In this document: piece after piece, positions 10,861 to 20,812 of the stretch | How positions within the stretch are numbered: the stretch's first letter is position 1 | Layout of the letters: the number at the start of each line of letters is the position of its first letter | From: Nelumbo lutea | Lineage: Eukaryota > Streptophyta > Magnoliopsida > Proteales > Nelumbonaceae | Direction: 5' to 3' | Assembly (NCBI GenBank): GCA_022828595.1 | Contig: JAKGHH010000003.1 | Coordinates: 54,797,759 to 54,861,758, forward strand | DNA length: 64,000 nucleotides | The notes under the pieces: generated by a model | Told to the model about the DNA's origin: nothing | The model's input: the letters and a program-made list of their open reading frames with translations, nothing else | Database searches by the model: none | Position numbers and translations under genes: made by a program

Positions 10861-11255
10861 ATAGTATGCCAAGGACACAAGCAACTCGAGTATGGACCTA
10901 CGATTCTTAGCCCACCTCGGCATACAACGGGTTGGACCTGCCAGGGACAACCAACAAGTCAAGTACTGGAAGACAGTTTGGGCATATGCCTTTCTATGTC
11001 GCTCACCTCGGTGTACGCTATAAAGACCACCCCTACAAGGTACTGGGAGACAGTTCGGGGTGGCGGCAGATGAAAAACCCTACTTTGGACACTTAATAGT
11101 TCAGATAAAGTAGTCACTCTGGCAAAAGTATAAAGTGCGCAATACTTAGCAAAAAAGTGAAATTCATTGATTGAGAGTTCCATACAACGAGCTCGGTAAA
11201 AAAGAAAAGAAACTAAAACTGAGCTCATAGGCTCAAGGTACAAGGACTACACAAA

Positions 11256-13276
11256 CTATTTGGGGGACTTGTCATTTTTACTCGGAACCTCCTCAGGAGC
11301 TTCTGCCAGGTTGGTGGCATCTGCCTCTTTGTCGCCGCCCTCCTCTTCAGAATTTGGGTCCTCTTTGGCCTGGCGAGCTATCTCATCTGTGATCCGCGAA
11401 GTGGTGATGGCGCTCGTGTCGAGCTCGGGGTATGTGTGCCTTATCAACCACCTACTAAGCTTGAAGCCCTTACGATAGGCCTCCGTCAGCACGACGTCAA
11501 ACTTGTCCGATTTGACATAGTCTAGGGCGGCCTTAACCTTGGTCTCCTCTATGGCCTAGTTGAAGATCTCAGATTTCTCCTCAATATCGACCTTGAGGAA
11601 CTCCACCTCATGCTTCATGACCCCTTTATCCTCCTTAAGGCCTTTCACCTCGAGCTCTGAGGCCTCCTTGTCTGCCTGGAGGACATTCACTTCGCTCCTC
11701 AGCCCGTCCCTCTCGTGCACCAACTCTTCCTTCTCCGCCAGCAGTGCCCCTATGAAGTTCTTCTGGGTTGTAACATCGCTCTCCAGCCGATGGATTTGAC
11801 AGCGAGCTGCCCTCAGATCGGAGTGGGTTGCGCGAGCTGAGTCTTCGGTAGCCAGAGCCCTTTTCAGGTTCCTTTTAGACTGAAGGGACATGGCATGGAT
11901 GGCGGATTTCACCTGACAAGAGAAGGTCGATTAGCACCAGAGAGGTAGTGGCTAATAAAAAAAAAGAGAGGGGGACTCTTTGAAGTGATAGAAATTACCA
12001 CCATTGAGTGGGTGGCAGCCCGGGCTTCGAGCTGAGCAGGAGTGAGGTTGGCCCAGTCGGAGACCTCTTCGGCGTAGACAACCCTCTTACTCTTACGAAG
12101 GCTGCACCGTGGGATTAGAATGCTCTGGGCTCCCTTTTGACTCCCCGAGCTAGAAATTGTCGTCTCAGCTATGTGAACGGGCTCAGTGGAGGCTTCAATA
12201 GTTGCTTTAGTAGCCTCGGTGGCGACCTCGAGCTCCATAGCTGCTTTAGAAAAGGGTTATGCCACTGTCTCGGGCTCCTGAGGTGGCAAGTTCTCCTCCA
12301 AGTCAATGATCAGAGGGGCATCAGGAAGCTCAGGCTTGAAAGTAGGGGCCTGCGGGGGCTCGAGCTCAAAGGTGGGGACCTGCGGAGACTCGACCCAAGC
12401 TCTCTTGGCAGCTCGCTTCTTTCTCCCTTTCATTTGGCAGAAAAGCCTCTCCCCCTTAAGCTTCTCTTCTTCCACAGATCCTGCAACAGAGCTCGACATT
12501 AGTAAACTTGAAAGTACTAGCTATTTAAGCAAGGTACTAAGTAAGACAACCTACCCGGGCTCAAGCCGGCTTGTATGAGCTTGCTCTCGGTGATATAATC
12601 CTTGTAATTAAACCCGAGCTCAGCCCATGACTGGAGCGTCTCCCTTATCTTCTTGTCTAGTATGACACCGGGTTCCTGAATAGCTTCCTTCCAATGAGTG
12701 GAGAAGGGCCACCCCATGGTGTTCTGGACTACAAAGTAGTTTTGCTTCTAGGCCGGGACTTTGTTGGGAAGATTGTGTAGTAACTTGAAGCCCGGGCAAG
12801 GGGACAGGTAGTAGGCCTGCCAGTGCTCGGGGAGAACGCTTGAAGCACTCTTCTTTATTGACAAGATTGAGCAAAAAAAATCTAAGTCTAGGGGAGCAGA
12901 GGGAGATGGTCCTGACCACGTTATGGATGGAGTTTGGCTGGAGCTGGTCTAGGGCGATGTTGAAATGTTTTAAGACCTCTATGAGCTGCTCCCTAAAGAT
13001 CACGATCTCATCAGGACCATGCTCCCAAGGGAATTTACCCGCGGGCAAGCTGTAAGTGTACTCCTTGGGGAGATTGTACTGTCGGATAAGGTACCAGAGT
13101 CTCTCCAGGGTCATGATGGAAGGGCCGAACTTATCCGGCATCCGACTTCGGTGAGAGGTGGACGCCAGGTTACCCGAGGCCTTCCGTGCCTCATGAGAAG
13201 ACTGGACTTCGGTTGGACCACCCTGAGCTGAGGCACCCACCTCGGGCTCATCCAGTTGACTATCGACACTAGACAT
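11256..13276 (-). pseudogene. Antisense ORF of Tat-like gypsy (Transposase_28-like), spliced, decayed
   Basis: Between integrase and the 3' LTR the coding sense is reversed. From ATG at 13276 the product starts MSSVDSQLDEPEVG. It continues with a globular part (MPDKFGPSIMTLERLWYLI, FPWEHGPDEIVIF, LDQLQPNSIHNVVRTISLC, then NYFVVQNTMGWPFSTHWKE after a frameshift near 12835), a low-complexity section with basic KGRKKRAAKRA, a long coiled coil (about 11560-11912) and an acidic tail ending SKNDKSPK. Two introns have GT..AG ends: 12481-12554 (74 bp) and 11913-11998 (86 bp). The globular part resembles the domain databases call 'putative gypsy type transposon' (from memory, not searched). Stops occur near 12780, 12255 and 11556. 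Its function is not known; antisense ORFs at this place are reported for Tat/Retand elements. Confidence 0.7.
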
Positions 13277-13443
13277 GGTAATAGAAAGAAATGAACTAGA
13301 AGAAATAAGGAGACTAAAAGAAATGCTAAGGGGACTCACAAAGGAAACGCAACCGAACTACGGAGAATTGACCCGAGCTGGAGACCTTAGACGCGAGCTC
13401 TAGACGAATGCTTATGGCGAGGGAAAAATGACCAAGACCCCCA

Positions 13444-13453
13444 CTATTTATAG
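13444..13453 (-). promoter_or_regulatory. TATA-like box for the antisense ORF
   Basis: On the minus strand this reads CTATAAATAG in a G-rich setting (GG before, TGGGGG after). It lies about 170 bases upstream of the antisense ATG at 13276 and outside the 3' LTR. That is a sensible place for a promoter of the antisense gene; the assignment is inferred from position and motif only. Confidence 0.5.
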
Positions 13454-13746
13454 CCACTATACTCGGGCATCAACGGTCAAGATCAAGATGATCTGACGGA
13501 TCTCAAAGAAAACCAGCTACACGACTCCTGAGGCAAAATCAGTTTAGCATGTTTTTTGACGTCCGTAGAGTCCATAGATCGTGTGACGTCCGCGCGTGAA
13601 CTGTATGTGATCCAGGTTGCTCTTCATTGAGCCAAGCAGTGGACTGGCCCGACCAATGAGCTGCTTGAGAAAAAGGCATGAGCTTCGAGCTAAATCCACC
13701 CGGCGCACCGTGGACTCCCCGTGCTGGGTCAGAACCCCCAACACAG

Positions 13747-13761
13747 GAAGTGGGGGGCAAT
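13747..13761 (+). promoter_or_regulatory. Polypurine tract of gypsy element
   Basis: GGAAGTGGGGGGCAAT lies immediately before the 3' LTR start TGATGAGG. It is the expected primer for plus-strand DNA synthesis and fixes the element's orientation as plus. Confidence 0.75.
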
Positions 13762-14639
13762 TGATGAGGGGTGATTTGGCCCGACCTCGTAGCACGGGGA
13801 CACATGGACATGACCTGGCATAAGTGATAACTTAGCGTGACGGCCTGGCCATAACTCAGCATAATGAACTCGCCGGAGCCCGGGCGAGCAACTCAGTGAA
13901 TGTGGCAACTCGCCGGGAAGTAACACCCAGCTTACCCCGAATTCTCTCTAAGGGTGGAGTGCCCTGAACTCCCTCCAAGCAAGGAGTCCCGAGCTCCTCT
14001 TAAGACCCGAGCTCCTCCCAATGAGCCCCGATCTCTTCCTTCCTGAGAAGGGAACACCTCGACCTGCGGCTAGGTATCTCAAAATGGAACACTTCGGGCC
14101 AGCACCATTAACACTACTGTCCATACTTGCCTAAGGCCCGCTTCAACCATAAGCACCTCAACGCACCCCCAACACCTCAGTCTAAGGTAGCTCGGTGCAA
14201 AGGTAGTTCGACAAGACAACAATACCTGCCAAATCTGAAGGTTGCACCCACGTCCCTCGTCAGGCGGCGTCATGCCTGTCATTTCTGAAAGATGCGGCAA
14301 GCCTGACAGGTTCGTACCCTGCAACGGCTGCCTACACCCGCCACCTCAACTCTGGCAGTAACGGCTGTGCCAGAGGCGGTTACGCCTAATTTGACAGAAC
14401 TCCAATATAAAAGGACCTGAATCCCCAAGGAGCAAAGGTATAGAACTTGTGCCATTTGCACTCTTAGCTCTCTTTTTGTATTCTTCAGTTCTCTCATAGT
14501 TCTAACTTAAGCATCGGAGTGTTCCCGCCGGGTGAGCTTCCCGGGAATTCTTCACCTTCCTCTTCGTCTCAGGTACCGTCCGTCACCAGCTAGGAGCCAG
14601 GTTTCCGCCAGCTAGGAGTGCCCGAATCGCACAACATCA
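13762..14639 (+). mobile_element. 3' LTR of Tat-like Ty3/gypsy element
   Basis: It starts TGATGAGGGGTGATTTGGCCC and ends ACAACATCA, and aligns along its whole length with 3856-4720. There are substitutions and indels; for example about 40 extra bases around 14290-14330 are absent from the 5' copy. With the 5' LTR it bounds a 10.8 kb element (3856-14639). The flanks TCCCC and ACCCC are a 4/5-match target duplication. Confidence 0.9.
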
Positions 14640-15210
14640 ACCCCTAACTACTATTTATATAGGCTTACACCCTTATGACTCCTAGAAGAAAGTTTCCTAA
14701 TATATGAAAACACTCCATAATAGAATCCTACTAAAACTCTTCATAAAGAAAGTCCTAATTGAACAAAAATTCAGAGATCATTATCTAATGCTAACTTGGT
14801 AATTTTGAACTAGAATAGAAGTCCTACATTGGCACTAGCTTGGTAAATTCAAACTAAGATAGAAATTTTGTGCTGGCGCTAACTAGGTAAGTTCGAACTA
14901 AGATAGAAATTCCATAATAGCACTAACTTGGTAAATTTGAACTAAGATAGAAGTTCATTGTTGGCGCTAACTTGGTAAATTCAAACTAAAATAGAAGTTT
15001 CATACTGGCACTAACTCGGTAATTGATTACTCAATTGGATTAGTAACGTCATCCATGCTTCTTATGTGTTTTAGAGTAGTCCCAACTTGCATAGAACTTA
15101 TTGGCCTTCTCCTATACTGAATCATCCTCCCCCTGTATGTACTAAGATGGGTCTTCCAAAACCAACTTTGTAATTGTTTACTCAGTTGGTGTGAATCTTG
15201 TACTGCATCA
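14640..15210 (-). mobile_element. Inverted LTR copy, proximal part
   Basis: Read on the minus strand it starts TGATGCAGTACAAGATTC at 15210 after the purine-rich TTGGGAGGA. It then matches the direct LTR (2830-3260), including the multiple AAGTTAGC-like repeats and the CATAAGGGTGTAAG segment. The sequence is cut at 14640 by the gypsy 3' LTR and resumes at 3855. Its upstream side (15211-15545) is the 3' internal region of the same element, mirrored at 15735-16060. Confidence 0.8.
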
Positions 15211-16060
15211 TCCTCCCAAGGATGGAGAGAATCTGATCTCGGATTCATGTTACAATTTAAGAGGCTGCCAACATATGTTGTTGCACTTCCGCCGCCGTGC
15301 TTCTTTGTTTTTAATCCTTTGGTAGGTAATCGATGATGTAAGCCTCCAAATGAATTGAGATTTCTCCATTATATATCTTAAAATTTGAAGTATATTTCTT
15401 GCATTTCATAGATTCTAAATCTTCTTTTATTGACCCTTTTGAACATTGCAATAGTGCTTGCCAATAAGGACCTTTGTAGACTTGCATGTAGACAATGTGA
15501 TCATAATCCCCAAGATGATAAGTATTATCTCCATCATATTGAAAGTAAAATCAAACCTCATGACTTTGTTGATTGTTTTAATATTATTGAAGATTGTAAC
15601 AAAAATCTTATGTGGCCATTTTCCTCAACAATATCTATTGAAAAGAAACTTGTTGATTAGAACAAACCTCTAATCTATGATGAAGAACTACCAATTACTA
15701 AGGAGGAATACGCCATCATTCATTATGAATTTCAAGATGATGGAGATAATACTTATCATCTAAGGGATTATGATCACATTGTCTACATGCATGTCTATGA
15801 AGATCCTTATTGTCAAGAACTATTGCAATGTTCAAAAGGGTCAATAAAAGAATATTCAAAATCTGTGAAATGCAAGAAATATACTTCAAATTTTAAGATA
15901 TACAGTGAAGAAATCTCAGTTCGTTTAGAGGCTTACATCATCGATTACCTATCAAAGGGTTAGAAACAAAGAAGCACGGCGGAAGTGCAACAACATATGT
16001 TGGCGGCCTCTTAAATGGTAACATGAATCCAAGGTCAGATTCTCTCTAACCTGGGGACGA
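15211..16060. repeat. Inner arms and centre of a large palindrome
   Basis: 15250-15545 and 15735-16020 are inverted copies. For example CTTTTATTGACCCTTTTGAACATTGCAATAGT on the left is found reverse-complemented at about 15811-15843. The centre (15546-15734) is not duplicated. One plus-strand frame crosses it: 15430-15660, a stop, then NKPLIYDEELPITKEEYAII... to a stop at 15961. That frame may be a decayed tail of the element's polyprotein, but I do not recognise it. Confidence 0.75.
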
Positions 16061-16540
16061 TGATGTAGTACAGGATTCGCACCAACTGAGTAAACATTTA
16101 TAAAGTTGGTTTTTGAAGACCCATCATAGTATATATAGGGGAGGATGATGCAGTATAGAAGGAAGCTAATAAGTTCTATGTAAGTTGGGACCACTACAAG
16201 ACATGTAAGAAGCAGAGATGTCGACACCGACCCAACTTAGTAAATATTTATCAAGTTAGCATCATAGCGGAATTTCTATCTTTGTTTGTTTTTACCAAGT
16301 TAGCACCATTGTAGGATTTCTACCTTAGTTCGTATTTACCAAGTTAATGTTAGAGCGAGAATTTTGAATTTATATTCAATTAAGACTTTATTTTTGTAAG
16401 AGATTTAGTAGGATTATAATAAGGAGTGTTTTATTAAATTAGGAAATTTTTTTTGTAAGAGGCATAAGGGTGTAAGGAAATCTATATAAAGAGTAGTTAG
16501 GGCAAAGCTTCTCTCAATGTGATTTATTTCCATACTACAC
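16061..16540 (+). mobile_element. LTR copy, direct orientation (right arm of palindrome)
   Basis: It begins TGATGTAGTACAGG right after CTGGGGACGA, a purine-rich tract, and follows the direct LTR at 2830-3380 to the CAATGTGATTTATTTCC near 16530. It is shorter because about 60 bases before the end are missing. With 14640-15210 it makes two 3' ends of the same element facing away from a shared centre. Confidence 0.8.
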
Positions 16541-18100
16541 CGCACCCTTATCTAGAGGAAATAATGTGATTATAACTTTAAGAAATCTAAGAGGAAGCTT
16601 CAATGGATTTTACAACTTAGAACGATTTTGGTGCTTACAGCGTGGAGAATAAAGTACCCAAAGAAATCTACTAGCTAGAAAAAATAAGGTGGTAGGAAAA
16701 CAGATTGCTAGAAATTCTTATTTTTTTCTTATCAACTTGACAAAATAATATCAATGCTTAGAAAAAATTGAGAGTATTTTTTATGTTCGTGGCTGAAATC
16801 AACTTAATTTTAAATATATTTAGTTTTGACAGAATATTCTTTATCAACTTTTACAGGATTAATTCCCAATGTTTTCCATGTATGGTGATTTGAAGAAAAA
16901 CACAGTTACGGGATTGATAGCAATTCTTGTTGCTACTCGAAATCGTTTGTTTCCCTACTGGAGGACAATTTGAATTCTGAGTCATGAGGTCGGCGGACCG
17001 ATCGGGAAGAGAGACAGAATCAAAGTGTCAGGGGTTTAGACCCGGGGTGAGCATTCTAATGTTTAAATAGAATTGAAAGCTAAGGGAGGGATTATTTGCA
17101 CTTAATTGTGTGTACTTTGCGAAAGAACGTTGAGATCGTTTTATAGGCATTGAGGTCTGAGTTCCTTGTCTGAGATATCCAGGAGCATCTGACCATATCA
17201 GTCTGTTATCTTCAGAGCACGTTCATCTTACGTGGGCAATGATCATCATCCAGTCTCTCTAAGTCGTGCAAGAGCCAGAGTCATCCACGCCTAATAGGTA
17301 ATGTGTTGCCACCTAACTCGGAATGGGAAGGCATTCTACCTCGGATAAGGGCAATTCACCACATAATAAGCCAGTAACTGGGTACCCTGGAAGTTAGCTG
17401 GTTAATCAAGTCATTGGCTACGTAGGACGGGTAGGTCAGTCTGGCCTCCGAGGTTCTCGGCTTACTCTCCCGAGGTAACGTGTGTCGCCCTATCGAGGGA
17501 CAATTTGCTACATTTCCTCAGGATGTAAGTCAGGCAGATCGATTTAGGTCGTCTCAGCTCTATACTTCACTTGTCACGCGCCGAGGTGTTACCAAATGAT
17601 TGGGACTTACCACGTATAACTGATCAGCCAAATCATCCTTTATCCTCGAAGAACTGACATTTATTGAATGGTTAAATTGTTTGATATGATTCGACCACTC
17701 AATTCATTGAAATAAAAAAAAAATCTAAATAACTTTTAAACCTATTTCCTACAAAATTAAACATAAATTATAATTATTAGTGATTAAAATATCAAATTAT
17801 CATATATAGCGTAGGTTTGATCAAGTCATCATTTCTAAAAATCAGCGACCCATATAAACTTCTTTCTCTGCTGCCCCTAGCTTGAATGGTCCAATAGTCC
17901 AATCCGGTTCAGTCTTGAAGCAATAACAAATATGGAAGAAAAACCGAAGATAACAAAACAAAAACAAAAGATACGCATGATTAGCGTTTGGACCCCAGTT
18001 GGGCCTTGGCCCTCCCTAAGACCCCTAATAGCGCCCAGTCCCCGACGAATTAACTCTTCTTCTGTCAAAGAGTACGTACTACTATTCATGGTTCTGTGGC
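16541..18100. other. Unclassified intergenic DNA
   Basis: No gene found. A GC-richer block (about 16980-17640) with CCGAGGT and CTCGG motifs resembles LTR text of gypsy elements, but no pair, primer site or target duplication is visible. 17640-17870 is AT-rich. 17880-18100 lies upstream of the globulin promoter; I see no further recognisable motif there. Confidence 0.4.
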
Positions 18101-18144
18101 CACCCGCCCTTACTAAAATAGTTACGCGGCAATTACTAGAGTCT

Positions 18145-18244
18145 GGAAGCCATGCACCATGAAGAATGTCCACAAGGTATCTCATCTCTCACCAACAATC
18201 AAATATGTGTCGAACTCTTACTCATCCATCTCTCTTATAAATAC
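18145..18244 (+). promoter_or_regulatory. Legumin-box promoter with TATA box
   Basis: GGAAGCCATGCACCATGAAGAATGTC (18145-18170) closely follows the legumin box of 11S globulin genes, with the RY core CATGCA at 18151-18156. This is the site bound by B3 factors of the ABI3/FUS3 type in maturing seeds. The TATA box TTATAAATAC is at 18235-18244, about 70 bases before the ATG. A second RY-like ATGCAT is at 18262-18267. The arrangement predicts embryo- or endosperm-specific expression. Confidence 0.85.
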
Positions 18245-18311
18245 AAGCCACCTATAAGTCGATGCATACACAAACCAATAATAGTAGTACTAAACGCAGA
18301 GTCTGTTCACC

Positions 18312-20052
18312 ATGATTAAGTCTGCTTTGCTTCCCCTCTTCCTCTCCTTTCTTGTCTTGTGTCATGGCTGTGTAGCCTACAGGCATCAGCAGCAGCAGCA
18401 ACAGTGGCAAGGACAGCATCAACAGCAGCATCGGTTCCGAGGGCAAAGAGAGTGTCAACTTCAGGACTTCTCGGCTCTCGAACCCAATACACGGATTGAG
18501 TCGGAAGGTGGGGTCACCGAGTACTGGGAAGAGAACAACCAACAGTTGAATTGCGCTGGTGTTGCCGTGATTCGTCATGTCATCGAACCCAAAGGCCTCC
18601 TCTTGCCTTCATACACCAATGCTCCTAAGCTCACCTACATCGTCCAAGGTTCGCCCTCCAAACCTTCACCTTGCTACTAAACGTTCTATCTTTAATTCTC
18701 TTGCATGTCCTCAGTCCATCATTCATTCATTTTGATGCATTTACAGGTAGAGGATTTACTGGAGTTGTCTTCCCCGGTTGCCCTGAAACATACCAATCAT
18801 TCCAACAGTAAAAAGAAAAAGGAGGAAGTCGGAGGTATGAAGATTTTCATCAGAAGATCCGAAACTTCCACCAGGGTGATGTCATAGCCTATCCGACTGG
18901 AGTAGCCCATTGGTGCTACAACGATGGTGATACACCGGTCGTTGCTGTAGCTGTCATCGACACTAGCAACAATGCCAACCAGCTCGATCAGAATCTCAGA
19001 GTAAGAAACCAATTAATTAGATCTTACATACATGAATTCAACTCAAACCGATTGTTGTCTATTCCATGTCCATTAACACGACTGAGCAATTACTGTTCTT
19101 CTTTCTTGTATGTCCTTGACATTGTAGAAATTCCAACTCGCCGGAAACCAAGAGAATCAACAAGAAAACACCAGCCAGCAGAAATCAACAAACAACATTT
19201 TCAGTGGCTTTGACACACAGACACTGGCTGAGGCTTTCGGTGTAAGCACAAAAACGGCGAGAAAGTTACAGGGCCACGACGATGACAGAGGAGAGATTGT
19301 TCTAGTTAATGATGGACTTCAAGTAATAAGACCACCAAGATCACAAGAGCAGAGAGAAGAGGAAGAAGAAGAACAACAACAACAACAATCGAGGGACAAT
19401 GGCTTGGAAGAGGCCTTTTGTAACATGAGGCTTAAGGAGAACATAGAAGACCCCTACCGTGCAGACGTCTACTCGTTCAAGGGAGGCCGCCTCAGCAGGC
19501 TCAACAGCCAGAATCTCCCCATCCTCCACCATCTTCAACTGAGTGCTGAGATGGGAGTACTCAACAAGGTAAGAGTAAGACATTATCTGCATTCTTAATT
19601 GTTTTGAAATATCAGGGACTTGTCTACAATATCCTGAAGAGCGACTGGATTTTGGACAGAATTCCATCCGTACACCACATTGGAACATGAACGCCCACGC
19701 TGTGGTCCATCTTACAAGAGGAAGTGCTCGTTGTCAGATCGTCGAAGAGAACGGCAGGCTGGTGTTCGATGACGAGCTAAGTGAAGGTCAACTGCTGGTG
19801 GTACCACAGAACTTTGTGGTATTGACACAAGCTGGAAATGAAGGGTTCAGGTGGATCTCCTTCAAGACCAGTGACAATGCACGGAGCAGTTCGCTTGCTA
19901 GAAGGAACTCGATTACGCGGTCAATGCCGGAGGAGGTGTTGATGAACTCATACCAGATGTCAAGAGAAGAAGCAAGAAATTTGAAGTACAACCAAGAACA
20001 GATGGAAGTGTTTAGTTCAAGGTCAAGGTCAAAGAGGCAGTCTTCCTCTTAG
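18312..20052 (+). pseudogene. 11S (legumin-type) seed storage globulin, one in-frame stop
   Basis: Four exons with GT..AG introns: 18312-18648, 18747-19000, 19128-19568 and 19660-20052 (introns 98, 127 and 91 bp). They join in frame to 474 residues, the usual 11S length. Residues 1-22 are a signal peptide (MIKSALLPLFLSFLVLCHG), followed by a Q-rich start. The acidic-chain cupin follows, with conserved cysteines in RECQLQ, LNCAG and FPGCPETYQ. An E/Q-rich linker precedes the processing site N-G in [12 protein letters not shown], then the basic-chain cupin (TPHWNMNAHAVV). Such proteins are cut by vacuolar processing enzyme and stored as hexamers in seed vacuoles. Codon 134 (18809-18811) is TAA where relatives have a hydrophilic residue, probably CAA originally. 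Everything else, including splice sites and promoter, is intact, so it is a recent null allele, a young pseudogene or a base-call error. Confidence 0.9.
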
Positions 20053-20094
20053 GTTGTCTTTTTTTTGGTTAGAGGAGAGAGAGTTGGGTCGTGA

Positions 20095-20100
20095 AATAAA
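20095..20100 (+). terminator. Polyadenylation signal of the globulin gene
   Basis: AATAAA lies 43 bases after the stop codon, with a second related AATAAAC about 12 bases later. The spacing is normal for plant 3' UTRs. Confidence 0.65.
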
Positions 20101-20812
20101 GAACGCAATAAACAACCTCTTGATAAACTTGGAAGGTTGACAGTGCTTGTACGAATTGTGTAAGTGTAGCATCTTATACACTCAAATAAACAACTACTTG
20201 ACGTGATTATATTATCCAATTCACACAATCCAAGTTTGGCACTAAACGATGTGGTTGTTTGAACTTTGAAGTGCAATTTCATTTCCACTGGTTCAAAAGT
20301 AAGTGAATGATGGTCTTATTTTGTTTGTTTTGGATTACAGATAAAGAAAAATAAGATTTGAAGCATAGTTTGGATTCTTTCTCATCTACACTCATTCATT
20401 TGTACTAATGCAAATGAAACTGCACTGCAAACAAATAGAGCCATTAATTAGCCACTAGTGGAGCCCGGACCTTGTATCAATCTCAGGCCAGTGCATAGCT
20501 TCTTAATGCAATGAGAAGAATTGACCCATTTAAGATTAATAATCTATTTACATCTGTTTCTGGTTTTAATTGGGGCAGATATCAGGCCAGATATGACCTG
20601 AAGAAGTAGCCATGAAAAGCCAGATACACAGCAAAATCTTTTATGCAAATGCAACATAATTAATCTACAGTTTTTCTAATACTTAACAACCAACATATCC
20701 ATCAAGTCTAGTAATAGAACATAATCTAGTGTTGTTCTATGTAACATAATAATATAACAAAAGGTTCTATGCAGGGGCCAGAGTTGGGCTCTGTGTTGGA
20801 CAGAAAAGACAG

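Noticed and set aside
13539..13862. Minus-strand open frames near the 3' LTR
   Set aside because: They cross the polypurine tract and LTR boundary and have no domain similarity I can see.
16980..17640. Solo gypsy LTR
   Set aside because: GC-rich LTR-like composition only; no TG..CA ends, target duplication or second copy in the window.
18807..18835. A mini-intron removing the globulin stop codon (GTAAAAAG...GGAG)
   Set aside because: It would be only about 27-30 bp, below the minimum for plant introns, and homologous text is exonic.
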